From assembly GCA_029339505.1 (NCBI GenBank), contig JAQISU010000070.1, forward strand, positions 1,421,501 to 1,485,500: a stretch of 64,000 bases of DNA, read 5' to 3'. Of this stretch, positions 33,493-48,400 are shown piece after piece. Numbering within the stretch: position 1 is the stretch's first letter; each line of letters starts with the position of its first letter. Both the position numbers and the translations under genes were made by a program. Under the pieces are notes generated by a model. The model did no database searches and was not told the DNA's origin. It saw only the letters and a program-made list of their open reading frames with translations. This stretch comes from Unio delphinus (taxonomy: Eukaryota; Mollusca; Bivalvia; Unionida; Unionidae).

Positions 33493-36400
33493 CTGCAGTA
33501 ACAATTTTAATTAAATATATGCAACAGCTTTCAAATCAAGTTGCACATACACAACCACTTGACATGTAATGCAATCATTGATTACTTAAAATTCTGTGAA
33601 AAATATAATCATTCTAACTAAATAGTTAGTAGACATGATAAAACAATCTTACAACTTTTGTCACATGCTCTGGAGGGTAGGAGTAAATTGAATAAAAGGA
33701 ATCCTGTTCTGCTGCAGTTTGTCTCTAATATTTTTTACCTGCAGTTTCTTCAAGTGTTACATATGGCCAAAATCCCAACCATACCTGAAAAGAAACTTTT
33801 CATATTAATACTGATGTTACATATATTTAATTTGTATTGTCTGTTGGCCTTTCTTAATGTTTTGCATTTTATAAATTGACCTTAGTCCAAAATGAAGTTA
33901 ATGGTTTATATGACCAGTGACATTTTTTTTGGTAACAACATAATACATAACTATATCTATAATTGATTATAGATTAAATATTCAGATCATTACTAGTTGA
34001 TGTAAACAAGTTCACTTTTATCAGAATGTAAAATATTACTTTTTTCACTTGGAAATTCTTAAACTTGTTGACAAAAACTTTGAACATTTTAGAGAGAAGA
34101 CCTACAACTCGCTCGATAATTGTATTTTTTTTTATATCAATGTAATTTTCTTGAAAAATGTCTTATTCCTGCATTAACATCTGAAGCAGATTCAGTCTTA
34201 TTGTTGTGTCCAGCTTTTAATTTGGGTGGATTTATTTATTAAATAATTCAAATGACACACATTACTAGCTGATACTTCTTGGACTAAATCATTAATTTGG
34301 TAATATAGTAATATCAGTCAAAGGCATTTTGGATGTTTTGGATAATATTATTGTGATACATCAAAAAAACTGTTAGTACATTGCCACATTCCAGACCACA
34401 GGCACATTCAAGACTACTGGCACATCCAAGACTAAAGGCTACAAGCACATCAGCACATTCAATATTGGAATTCGTTTGGAACATCAATGGAATTCAATTG
34501 GATTGGAATTTGTTTGGAACATCAATAGAATTCAATTGGAACTTCACAGATTTGGACTTAATATAAAATTTTAAAAACTTATTGGGATTTAATTCACAAT
34601 AGTGCAAGTTCTTTTTAAATGTTTTACTTTGTATTCTAAGAAAATAATTTTTTTGTTGAAATTTGCAAACTTTGTTGGTTTTTGCTATTTTTTTTCTTAG
34701 TTTACAACCAAAGAGTTGTAACACTGAGTAAAATACATATTACAGAAAGCAAAATGATTAGCTATTTCACTCATCATAAATTTAGAGCAAACATTTGCTA
34801 TCAAGGATTTCATTAATACCAACTATTTTATATTTTATAAGAACTGCAATGTCATCCAAAGTTACTTGCAGTGCAGCCATTGTCTTTTCAATTCCATACC
34901 CATACACAAAACCTGATAAAGACATGACAAGAGTGGAATAAAAGTCAGGATGTCAAAAGAAAAAAGTCAGAATTTGGAGAAAAAAACACCGGATATTGTT
35001 TGTTACCATGTATTTATAAAAACTATACAAAGTAACTGACATCTTTGCTGTCTTATGCGGTTTACCGAATGTGAAAAAAGCATGCTAAAGTTACTATGTG
35101 AATATCTATCATTTTTTCATTACATCTTTTATGTGGAGATTTAACACACAAAATATCTGCATAAAAGATGAAAATGGAAAAATTACGATTTTCATGGTAT
35201 GACTGTAGTGTCTTCGCAGAATTTCTGCATCAGTTTTTACTCTCTTTCATGGAGGCACAGCCATCATGAATTAAAAACTCTGGATTTGCAGTTTTAAAAA
35301 AAATCAGGTTTTTTGTTCTTGCATCTGAAGCAAATCAAGACAAGTGGCAGGTCTGCTGACATAAATATGATGTGTATTTTGGCTATAACTTCATATTTAA
35401 AAATGTCATTGTAACTGCAATATTTGTAATCAGAACATTTCAACCTTTCCCGAGAGTCCAGGGATGGGATCAAAGGATGACAACCCATTTACTGGTGGTT
35501 ACCACAATTGCAACATAACTACATATTGCAGTAATTTCCACTTAGTGGTTTAGGACATGTTGTAACAGACAGAGGGTATCCCAATATCCTAATCTAAAGC
35601 ATGTGGATAATATGTAAATATGCAAATGATATACAGTCATTGTAAGAAGCAGCAAAACTCTACCTGAATTATATGTACCTCTAACTTCACAAAGTTTGGG
35701 GTATAAACGAATATTGTTCCCATTTCATATTTCAAAGGGGCCTTGAGTAGCCAAGTGGTCAAAAGCTCTTTTCATTACAGATCACTGCCATCTCACCTGT
35801 GTCTGCATAGATTCGAGTCTCAGATTTGGCGAATGTGGGCATGTGAGAAAGCGTACCAGTAGCTTCTTGTGGGTTGTTGGATCTTTCAGGGAGTTTTCTC
35901 CGGAATCTTCCTTACTGGCCACCATGTATAGCCTATCATGTGCTGAAAAATGGCATTAAACCCTACAACAACAGCAACACATTTCAATGATTTAGTAAAA
36001 TACAAACACTTACCTTAAATTGAGGATTCTTTTTCAGGTGTGTGTATCTTGTATGTGTTCTGCAAAAAGATATGTTCAGTACAGATACAGTTCAAAACTT
36101 AAATTAGTTTGATAATCAATTTTAAAAATATGAATATATAAAATAAAAAACATAACAAACAATTAATAAAAATCTGCAGCTGTCAATGAGGCAACATTTA
36201 TATATGATTTTTTTCTATTTTTTTTGCAAGTTTTAACATGAAGATTAGCCCAGTAAAGAATATAATTTGAAAGGTAGAAAAAAGGAAACAATTTTTTTTG
36301 TGTCATTTTTTGCTAGCATTATTTTGTGTTAGCCCCTTATATACATACAAATAGAAAAACACAGGTTGATCAGAATGGCCCATCAGTTTGACCTTTCCAT

Positions 36401-39400
36401 GGAGCACCCATAATAGGCCTTGTCCAGTTGAATCAAATATCAGATTAACTTTTCTATGTAACATTCATAATGGGTCCAGTCCAGTTGAATCATATATCAG
36501 TTTAACCTTTCTATGTAATATCCATAATGAGTCCAGTCCAGTTGAATCATATATCAGTTTAACCTTTCTATGTAACATCCATAATGGGTCCAATCCAGTT
36601 GAGATGTTGGTACTTCTTGGAAAGAATGGACAAATTATCTAACATGCACAGTGCGTACATACTGCTATATCTAACACGCACAGTGCGTACATACTGCTAT
36701 ATCTGATTATTGGTTGGACCAAACTCTAATACATATTCCAATGAATAGGTCAAATGGACACAAGTTGATCTACATAGTACATCATGTAAAGTATGTAAAA
36801 TGCATGGAACAGGTAAACATAATTGTCAATACAAATCCTAATGTCTGAGCAAACATGTTTTCAACCAATTATTAAAAGTTTTATCAATGTCATTTGACAT
36901 TTTGATCTCAAAGTGTACAGGCCTTTCCTGTAGTTGAAGCCATTCACAAATTTTGGTAAAGGTACATGGTATAGAAGAAAAGATACTTTGTATCAACCAT
37001 TTTTCTTGGCAGAGTGATATTGACTTTTAGACACCCAATCAGTAGACTTATCTCTTACCTAATGTGCAAGTCATCTACACACATTGGTGAATGTAAGATT
37101 TCCGGTCAATAACTGAAATTTTAGTACAGAAACAAATTTTGTTCTTTCAGTCAAAGTTACCTTAAACTATGACCTTTCTGACCTGAAATGGATATGGATT
37201 CTTCCTTCCATCATGTGCAAGTCATTCACAATGTCTGGTAACTGTTGATGGTGGAGAACTATTTATTGTGCAGAAACCATTTTTCTTCTTAAAGCCACAG
37301 TAACATTGATCTTTGACCACTTGACTTAGAAATCAACAGGGTTCTCTCTTACCCCATATGCAAGTCTGGTAACTGTAAACGGTGAACAATTAGAGTTACG
37401 GTGCAGAAACAGATGGATGATAATGCTAGATATGTCCAATATCATGGGGTTGTAGCATTTGGGGCTCAAATGTTGTTTTTTTTTTTTTACAGAGAACAGA
37501 GCCAGAGAAAAGTCAGTTGAGGGACAGAGGCAAGCAGAGGGCATTATAGTTGGTTACACTTGAGATTCTTTCCACAAATGAAGGTTTGAATTGTCTGACT
37601 CGCAAGGCTGTCTTTGTAAGAGCCGATAATGTAGAAGATGAGGGTGGATGATGCAGGTTGTCTGGGTGTATTATCATTAAGAAAAGTAGATCTGTGATAC
37701 AAAGCTTGACTCCACCAAGAGATCATCTTGCCATTCTGACCCCACACCTTTAGCACTGTAGGAGAGATGGCAGAGGCCCACAGCCCCACCTAAATGGCTG
37801 ACAGAACATCACACAACTCAAGGTGTTGTGTATGGAACTAGGGCATCAAAGGTGGGTAGCTTTTGATTTCACCAAAAGGTCATTCATGTGACGCATTTGA
37901 AGTGCATAAATCAGAGTGACAACAAATTGATAGAGGGCCATTCTGTTTGAAGGACATGATCACCTCTGGATTGATTCTTGGCTAAGCCACTGATGCACTC
38001 AGAAGGTGTCTAACTTGAATCTTGATATGGATGTTGTTGCACCCCATGGAAAATGCTAAGTCACTGAATAAGTGGTTTGGAATCTCCAGGAGTTATCAGC
38101 CTGAATGAGGGCTGTTGTCTCCCCAGGTGTGAGCTGTATAGAAATTAAAGACAGCCTTCATTTCTAAGGTATTAATGCATAGAGACCGTTTCCAGGTGTT
38201 GCTGACCGTAACGAAGGTCAGCAATGGGTGGGCACTCCCACCGTGAGTACAGGTGGCGGTACCTTACGTTAATCCAACTGGTTTTTTTTAGCCGGATTCC
38301 AATAGTCAGCCAACCTGGATTGCCTCATTGATGTGGGAATGATTGAATTTCGAGTGTGATCATGACTGCTTGATTTAGAGGACATAAAAAAGTGTGCCAA
38401 TGTCCTGACAATGCCCGCATAATGAGACTGCCAAGCGGGGTCAAGTCCACTGACTTATAATAAAGCGATGAGTTGTGAGAATTCTCTCAATGAAATATAA
38501 GTTCTGTTGGAAATGGACTTGACAAGTTTGACTATTCTGGTAAGGTGAATACAAGGGGACATGCCAAATTCCAGTTGGTCAAGTAGTCCATTTCCAGATG
38601 GATGAAATTCTGTGATGGACTGAGGTCTGACTTAGTTCGTGATAAAGGTCTAGATGATCAAGAAGAGAAGGAAGATTATTCCCGCCTTGAAGTAGGGTAG
38701 AACTTACCATGAGTTTCTGTAGGATGCTGTCTAGGAATTCTGTTGTTGATGTAAATGATGTCATCCAGAACAGGGTGACGATGCAACCCATAGTCTGAGT
38801 GAAAGCCCAAGGTCGATGCATAGTTGCCAACCTGCCACACTTGCAATTTGTGAAAATAGGGAGAAAAATGAGTGAAGTTTGACATGAATTTGTGAAGCAA
38901 TCTTCAAGTTGGAACAAATGTTTAGCATGGTCTCCAGCTGATAAATGTAGATTGTGTTCAACAAGAAAACTTAGAACCAGTGCTTCAGCACTGATAGCTT
39001 GCAGGTCTTCCTTCAGTGGCTTAAAATATTCCAGAGCTGAACTCTGCTGCGAGTTCTTAATTTTCCCAACCTCTATGTGCTTTTTGCTAAAATATGCCTC
39101 CTCACATCATCTCTGCCACCATGCCCAATGCTAAAATTTGTGGCACAGTGCTGCAAAAAGCATGTTGTATATCAATGTTTGATGGCTGAATGCATGGCCA
39201 ATTTTTTATATATTTCAAACTAAACTTCACTTTTTGTGCAATACATTTCTTTTTCCTTGGTGGTGAAGGCATTTCCAAGATGCGAAGCTGAATGATAATT
39301 CAAATCAGTGTTGGCAGCGCATGCACTGAGCAAAATTCTGGCTAGGCCCCAGTTTCTCTCCAAAGCATTTGTAAATCTACTCTTATACATATTGATTAAA

Positions 39401-42400
39401 ATACGCTAAAATGCTTGCTACTGTAGCAAACTGTACCAATCAGCTATTGTTCCACAAATATCACGACCAACAGTACCAAACTGTTTCGGCAACTGCTGAC
39501 ATCACGACTAGCACTTAACGGGAAAATCTGCTATTTTATTAAAGATTTATAATTGAGAATAGTGGAATTCGTTATTTTTTTGCATGCAGTGTGAATCCGT
39601 GAATCCCTGAAAAAGTGAAATTCATGCCAATAGTGAGGGTTGGAAGCTATGCTGATGTTGTAGCCGAAGAGAAGAACAGTTATTTGATAACTTTATGGTT
39701 GTAAGCAGAATTGGGAAACTAGCGATAGATGGGGTAGATAGGGAAGTGAAAGTGGAGAACCTTAAGTAACTTGTATCATCTATACTTGTAAACTTTAGTC
39801 CACATAAAAATCCAATTTATATCTTGTTTCAAATCTAAATTGATCATGCATAATATCACTACTGTCTGTAATTGATCATGCATAATATCACTACTGTCTG
39901 TAATTGATCATGCATAATATCACTACTGTCTGTAATTGATCATGCATAATATCACTACTGTCTGTAATTGATCATGCATAATATCACTATTGTCTGTAAT
40001 TGATCATGCATAATATCTCTATAGTTTGTAATTGATCATGCATAATATCACTATTGTCTGTAATTGATCATGCATAATATCTCTATTGTTTGTAATTGAT
40101 CATGCATAATACCTCTATTGTTTGTAATTGATCATGCATAATATCACTACTGTCTGTAATTGATCATGCATAATATCACTACTGTCTGTAATTGGTCATG
40201 CATAATATCACTATTTTCTGTAATTGATCATGCATAATATCACTACTGTCTGTAATTGATCATGCATAATATCACTATTGTCTGTAATTGATCATGCATA
40301 ATATCACTACTGTCTGTAATTGATCATGCATAATATCACTATTGTCTGTAATTGATCATGCATAATATCACTATTGTCTGTAATTGATCATGCATAATAT
40401 CACTACTGTCTGTAATTGATCATGCATAATATCACTACTGTCTGTAATTGATCATGCATAATATCACTACTGTCTGTAATTGATCATGCATAATATCACT
40501 ATTGTCTGTAATTGATCATGCATAATATCACTACTGTCTGTAATTGATCATGCATAATATCACTACTGTCTGTAATTGATCATGCATAATATCACTATTG
40601 TCTGTAATTGATCATGCATAATATCACTACTGTCTGTAATTGATCATGCATAATACCTCTATTGTCTGTAATTGATCATGCATAATATCACTACTGTCTT
40701 TAATTGATCATGCATAATATCACTACTGTCTGTAATTGATCATGCATAATATCACTACTGTCTGTAATTGATCATGCATAATTTCACTACTGTCTGTAAT
40801 TGATCATGCATAATACCTCTATTGTCTGTAACTGATCATGCATAATATCACTATTGTCTGTAATTGATCATGCATAATATCACTATTGTCTGTAATTGAT
40901 CATGCATAATATCACTATTGTCTGTAATTGATCATGCATAATATCACTATTGTCTGTAATTGATCATGCATAATATCACTACTGTCTGTAATTGATCATG
41001 CATAATATCACTACTGTCTATAATTGATCATGCATAATATCACTATTGTCTGTAATTGATCATGCATAATATCACTACTGTCTGTAATTGATCATGCATA
41101 ATATCACTACTGTCTGTAATTGATCATGCATAATATCACTACTGTCTGTAATTGATCATGCATAATATCACTACTGTCTGTAATTGATCATGCATAATAC
41201 CTCTATTGTCTGTAACTGATCATGCATAATATCACTATTGTCTGTAATTGATCATGCATAATACCTCTATTGTCTGTAACTGATCCTGCATAATATCACT
41301 ATTGTCTGTAATTGATCATGCATAATATCACTACTGTCTGTAATTGATCATGCATAATACCTCTATTGTCTGTAACTGATCATGCATAATATCACTATTG
41401 TCTGTAATTGATCATGCATAATATCACTATTGTTTGTAATTGATCATGCATAATATCACTACTGTCTGTAATTGATCATGCATAATATCACTACTGTCTG
41501 TAATTGATCATGCATAATATCACTACTGTCTGTAATTGATCATGCATAATATCACTATTGTCTGTAATTGATCATGCATAATATCACTACTGTCTGTAAT
41601 TGATCATGCATAATATCACTATTGTCTGTAATTGATCATGCATAATATCACTACTGTCTGTAATTGATCATGCATAATATCACTACTGTCTGTAATTGAT
41701 CATGCATAATATCACTATTGTCTGTAATTGATCATGCATAATATCACTATTGTCTGTAATTGATCATGCATAATATCACTATTGTCTGTAATTGATCATG
41801 CATAATATCACTATCGTCTGTAATTGATCATGCATAATATCACTACTGTCTGTAATTGATCATGCATAATATCACTACTGTCTGTAATTGATCATGCATA
41901 ATATCACTACTGTCTGTAATTGATCATGCATAATATCACTATTTTCTGTAATTGATCATGCATAATATCACTACTGTCTGTAATTGATCATGCATAATAT
42001 CATTACTGTCTGTAATTGATCATGCATAATATCACTATTTTCTGTAATTGATCATGCATAATATCACTACTGTCTGTAATTGATCATGCATAATATCACT
42101 ATTGTCTGTAATTGATCATGCATAATATCACTATTGTCTGTAATTGATCATGCATAATATCACTACTGTCTGTAATTGATCATGCATAATATCACTATTG
42201 TCTGTAATTGATCATGCATAATACCTCTATTGTCTGTAATTGATCATGCATAATATCACTACTGTCTGTAATTGATCATGCATAATATCACTACTGTCTG
42301 TAATTGATCATGCATAATATCACTAATGTCTGTAATTGATCATGCATAATATCACTATTGTCTGTAATTGATCATGCATAATATCACTACTGTCTGTAAT

Positions 42401-45400
42401 TGATCATGCATAATATCACTATTGTCTGTAATTGATCATGCATAATATCTCTATTGTTTGTAATTGATCATGCATAATATCACTATTGTCTGTAATTGAT
42501 CATGCATAATATCACTATTGTCTGTAATTGATCATGCATAATATCACTACTGTCTGTAATTGATCATGCATAATATCACTATTGTCTGTAATTGATTATG
42601 CATAATACCTCTATTGTCTGTAACTGATCATGCATAATATCACTACTGTCTGTAATTGATCATGCATAATATCACTATTGTCTGTAATTGATCATGCATA
42701 ATATCACTATTGTCTGTAATTGATCATGCATAATCTCACTATTTTCTGTAATTGATCATGCATAATATCACTATTGTCTGTAATTGATCATGCATAATAT
42801 CACTATTGTCTGTAATTGATCATGCATAATACCTCTATTGTCTGTAATTGATCATAGAGGTTTTTACATTTGTTTTCAATGCATAAATAATTATAAGTAA
42901 AATTATAATATTTCAATTCATCCTTTGTATAAACTTTACGTGCCTTCAATAAGGTAAATGTTTTTTTAAAAAAAGAATTAAAGTAAGAAACAAATTATGC
43001 CTTTTCCTGCATTTATGGTGCGGCAAAAAAATAAGATAATATACTGTACATTTTCATCATTTACTTACACAAATATAATAGAGAGATAGGTGCCTAGTCC
43101 AGCCCCTATGTGCCACCAAGCATGCATTTCTGAAAGTGGTCCCAACATCCCTGCAATATCTTTTCTAATGTAGCTGAAAATAAATTGTGCAAGTTTAACA
43201 TGTGGAGGAAAATTCAAATACTTTGGGTCTATTCTAGAACTGAAAAATTATATAGGAAAAAAATTCTCCCCTCCATATAAAGAAATTAGAGAATTTTCTA
43301 TTAATAAAGAGATTCAATGAAAAAAAAGATCAGTATAATATACAAAAATGTTACACAATTTCTGGCATAATTTTCTTTGTGTTGCACAAAAAAAAACCCT
43401 GAACATTAAACCTACAAATGCTGTATCACAGAACAGACCTAGAAGATTCCATGAAAACAATGGCTGAACTGAAAATGAAAACAAAAACATTTTGATGATT
43501 GTTACACAACATTGAAAAACACTGACACAAAAACATCATGTTGATGAAACAGCCACAAGCAGGGACGGCAAAGGGTAGGGGAGGTAACCAAAGCAAACAT
43601 GCCAAAATATGTACCGAACTTTTCGGTATGGAAATGTGTGAAAATTGGAATGGGTGGGTACACTCTACGGCAATTTTACTAAAGGCTACATTTTGTCATA
43701 ATTCCGAAAGGTGCCAAACATTTTCTAAAGTCTCTGGAACATGCGTAATGACACTTTTTTTTTTCTAAAAAGCAAGCAGTGCAAATAATACAAATGACCA
43801 TAGAAGAGAAAAAATATTAATGAAAATAATTTCTGGGCTGATTGCACAGTTCTATTCAAGATTAATAAATCTTATTCATTTCTTATACTGAACAGACAAA
43901 ACATTGCTGCAATCGTCCACGTAATGAAGTGCAAATATTAATTTTTGTATGACCCTGTTCAATTTAATTGTTCAGCCTCGTTTTCATTTCACCATGTATA
44001 TGGATCGATCATCGATGTGAAGATGCAAATATTAGAAGCTGAAAATCACACTGTACACAAAATATGATAGTTATTTAATCAATAATAATGAATAAATTAT
44101 TAATTTGGAACAATTTCTTATTTGTTTATCTTCTGTTGAACTGTTTTATTCGGCCTGCTATAAATATACAAGGTCACTTGCACGACAATTCGTGCCAATT
44201 ACATAGTAATTTGTCTTGTACAATTTTGATCTGGAATAAATTTTTTTGGTAATATTCAAAATTATGTTTTTCATATCTATTTTTATCAGACATTTAACAA
44301 ATCTTGTATGGAGTTTCTTTTATTTTTTCGTGTTTCGCATGCTGGTGTATGCATATCCTTGATGATGGATTCCAATAAAGACATTAGAACTTTAAATGTT
44401 CTGACAGCTATTGACATCTTTCATAAAAGTACACCAGATACAACTGATGAACATTATTTAATAAACAAATTTACAGAAATAGCTAAGATTGATCCATCAT
44501 CTATTAATAAACAAGATCTAACTGCAAAGCTGTATCGATACAAATATACACTTAAAGGGAAACGAGTGTTGGCAAAGAATGAATTTGAAAATGAAGCATT
44601 TTCTGTACCAGTTAACACTGTGACAGCACCTAAAGTTCCAAGTTGAAAACTTTATGAAGAAGAACTTTCATCTTGCAAGCAAGCATGTACAAGTTTAGCA
44701 ACTGAATTCTGTCACAGTTCAAACAACAATCAAAACAACAAATAGTCACTGAAAGAACAAAAGACTGTTGAAATTAGAGAAACTATAGAAAAACATCAGT
44801 ATGAGATTTTTAGTCTTAAAAGGACTCATTCTCAAGAATTAAAAACTCAATCAAAGGAATTCAGATCAAAGACCCAAAAACTATCCTCTCAAATGAAAAA
44901 GTTAATAAATGATAAAGACAAAATGCTTCCGAAATTCCATTTCGTTGCTAAAGAGAAACAAGATGCTTGTTATGAAAACACTCTATTGACGAGATATGCC
45001 ATTAAGATTGTTTCTGTTGCAAACAACAGAGCATTGCAAAAAAACATAATTCGTCAGAAGCAAAAGCTTTCAATGTTGAAAATTGACAATGAAAATTTAA
45101 GGCTCAGCAACATTAGATTAACTGTTCAGTTAAAGCAAGAAAAGGTGAAAATGTTAAATGAAAAGTTAACAGCATCAAATACTGCAGATTATATCGAAAG
45201 TAAAGGTAATAGTCAGCTGAAGAAAGACTTGCAAAATATCACACAGATTATTTACTAGCTCTTCAACAAGATAATGTATTAATTGACCTGTATGATCTTG
45301 TAACAAAATGTTACACACCTGATACAAGACAATGCATTATGAACATTACCAGTTATAATGTTGCATCAGCTAATGTAGGTACAGTAATAACAGAATTTTT

Positions 45401-48400
45401 AAAGTTTGCTAACAGAACTCCTAGTGAAGTTCCATCGAGGAGAAATGTGGATAATATAATAGCTGAAAAACTTGTTATTGGACAAAAGCAGCTTGGAGCT
45501 ACTGTTGGTACAGCACAAAATACATGCTTGTACGGTGATGAAACAAGAAAATTTGGGCAGACATACCAAAAATTTTTGTTAAGTGATGAAAACAAAAACT
45601 TTTATTTTCTAGGTCAGAGAGATATGTCTGACAAATCAGCCAGAACTACACTGGACGTGTTTAGGAACATATTAGATGACATTTCGGATATGTGTGAATC
45701 ATACAGAAACAATAATAATAATACAACCCTTGGGAATAGTATTCTATGCAACATAAGAGATTTTATGTCTGACAAAGCCCAAACAAATTTAGCTTTTACA
45801 GAAATGTTAGAGCAATACATGAGAGATGTCATGCTTACTTTTTCAAGTACATGTAGTTGGAATGACGTGACAGATGGCAAACAGACAGCCACGGTTAAAG
45901 TTAATAATTTTTTCTGTGGACTACATTTACTTGTAAATTTTGCTGAATGCCTTTCTCCCATTCTTTGCCTGTTTGAGCAATACGAGGAGCAGAATCCATC
46001 TTCATCTGACACTTTAGATGAGGAAGAGGCATCATCTGGTGAACTGTTTAGCTCTGATGCTAAAACAATCTCTTTTCTACGTTTCTGTGGAAAATGCTTT
46101 GCTCATGGCATGGATGAGAAAAGTGGTTGCTATAGTGCATTAAGACAGTCTAAAAAATGAGAAAAGCATGTTTGTTATTTTTGAAGAAATATATTTAATA
46201 TTATATTTTTAATGGGTCACATAGCCTTTTACCACCATCAGAGGATTAAGCAGTTTTTTGAAACTGTACATGGAACATGTAACAGACTTCGAAAACTGAC
46301 ATTATTGCTTGTGAAAAAGACATACATAATTGCCAGCTGTAAGGTTCTGGGGTTCATATCAAAGTTAATAACAGCCCCTTTATGGAGATTGATTGAAACT
46401 AATGTTCATGTTTTAGACATGAATAACAGTTATCATGCACTGCTAGCCTTCTTTGACAGCTAGTCAAGAATCTACTGATTTCATTAATGGTAATGACCAC
46501 CAATTTGAAAGTAGTCTAATTGAAAAAGACGAAATGTATGCCAAACTTGTTCAGCCATGTGATGGCATTGATGACAATGCATGTGCTCTTGCACAAATGG
46601 CTTTCAAAGGACTTGGAAGTGTTCTCAGAAAGGCTATGAAAGAACAGCTGCCTGGTGGAAGTTACTTTCAGCCAACAGACGCAATCAGAGAACACACCCA
46701 GTCAGTTATAAAACATAACACGATTCAGTCTGAGAGTCTCTAAACAGACTGCAAAAGATAAACAAATGTACAAAATGAGCGAAAAGGGTAAGGCGTACTC
46801 ATTAGAAAAACTGAAAAATAATCTCATTCAGTTAATTAAAGATGCCGCATATAGCCCAAGTGAGGAATCACCTATACAAGAAATTCCATTACTTGTGGGA
46901 AAGGTTATTCGTACCTTCAATGAGGGCAAGTGGCCTGGGCGTGTATTGAGTGTAGCAGAGGGATTTCCTGAATTTTACAACATTGTATATGATGGTGATT
47001 TGCAGGATAAAAGTTCCCAAAATGCCATCTACACTTACACTCTCAGAGGATTACAGAAATGGCCATCTGGAAATTGTTCCAGAGGCATAGTGTAATCACA
47101 GATGTTACTGTTACAGTTATGCTTGTTCTTTCACAACAGAATGGCCAAGTTATCAGTAAAGTGGAATTATTTGTATATAAACGTTCATTGTTTTAAAGTT
47201 ATATGAATTTTGTTATGATGGTTCTAAGTCAAGTCCTTCCTAGCTGTGCATAATATTTTATGACAAACTAGATTTTATTCAGCTTTAGGAAGATTCACTT
47301 CATGCAGTGGATAAGAAACATTCAATTTAGAAGTTGATAGTTTATATTGTAGCAATATTTTCCAAGTAAAATGCAACAATTTATTACATTGTATCAGTTC
47401 ATATTCTTGCATTGTGTTGCGACTTTTATCTTTCTTTTGGAATACAATAATTAAAGTTTTGCTCTTACGTTTACACAGTGAATTATAATTAGAATTGTAA
47501 GTGAGGATGAATAAATGCTTTTTTCACTTATTTTTAGTAGTTTGCAATGAAAGCAATTGTATATTTTTAGTCTTTTACTCATTTTGTAAGAAGCGAGTTA
47601 TCTTTTCCCTTTTGCACTTCTAAAATTATATTTACGTCATTTTGTACGTAAAAACCCCCACACTGATATGATCTATAGGAACGGGAAAACAACATTTGAA
47701 TGGGCTATAGTCATAAGTTCATAGTTTAAACCTATCAGTAAGACGACCATTTTAAATTTATAATGTACACAAATTTTTTTTTAAAAAAGTGTCCTTCTTA
47801 TGTTTTTCTGTAATTTGAGTGCGTATAAATGTCGGAGGGTACTGATATAAAAAATGAAATAACTCAATCAATTTTACAGATATCCTTTTCAAGTAAATTT
47901 TATTAGTCATCTAAAAAATGCTAATACCATAATATATGATTTTAAGCTGCTTATAACAAACGGTTCAAAAACCTTTGCTGTCCCTACCACAAGTGCCAGC
48001 AAATGACACCTATTATTATTATTGTTATTGTTATTATTATCAAACATCTTTGAAATTTTAAATAATATCTCATTTTTAAAATGTAGCCCTGACATCCACT
48101 TTAACTGATTTTACGAGTACAATTTTTGATAATGCAGTGAATGCATCTTTTACATTATGTTAACAATATCTTCATGCTGGGGAATAACCCCATACATACC
48201 AACCCCTGATGAAGAAAAAGCATAAGCCAGGTGGTCGAAAGCGGAATCCAGGCAGAAAAAGCGTAATCCACATATAAAATGCTAACATTTTAATGAACTA
48301 TGATTTATTTGCCCCTCTCGTCTTTTAACATCCTTTACTACTTCAAGTTTTCATATGTAGCACTTTTTAACTTTACACAATCGACTAGAATCCATCTGAC

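Noticed and set aside
33310..33504. Minus-strand frame with RKRRYRRVLEDPLRYSMCRP as an exon
   Set aside because: It uses the same acceptor as the ACER3-like terminal exon, but the upstream exon phase selects another frame, which ends at a stop at 33413.
35738..35830. Functional tRNA gene
   Set aside because: A and B boxes are present, but the sequence does not fold into a proper cloverleaf with an acceptor stem, and it continues into a SINE body shared by other copies.
38892..39134. Plus-strand 80-codon frame rich in Cys and Ser
   Set aside because: Antisense of the BED/hAT-like transposase fragment.
45353..46012. Minus-strand open frames within the 4.4-kb transposon
   Set aside because: Shadows of the plus-strand transposase core, which carries the recognisable motifs.
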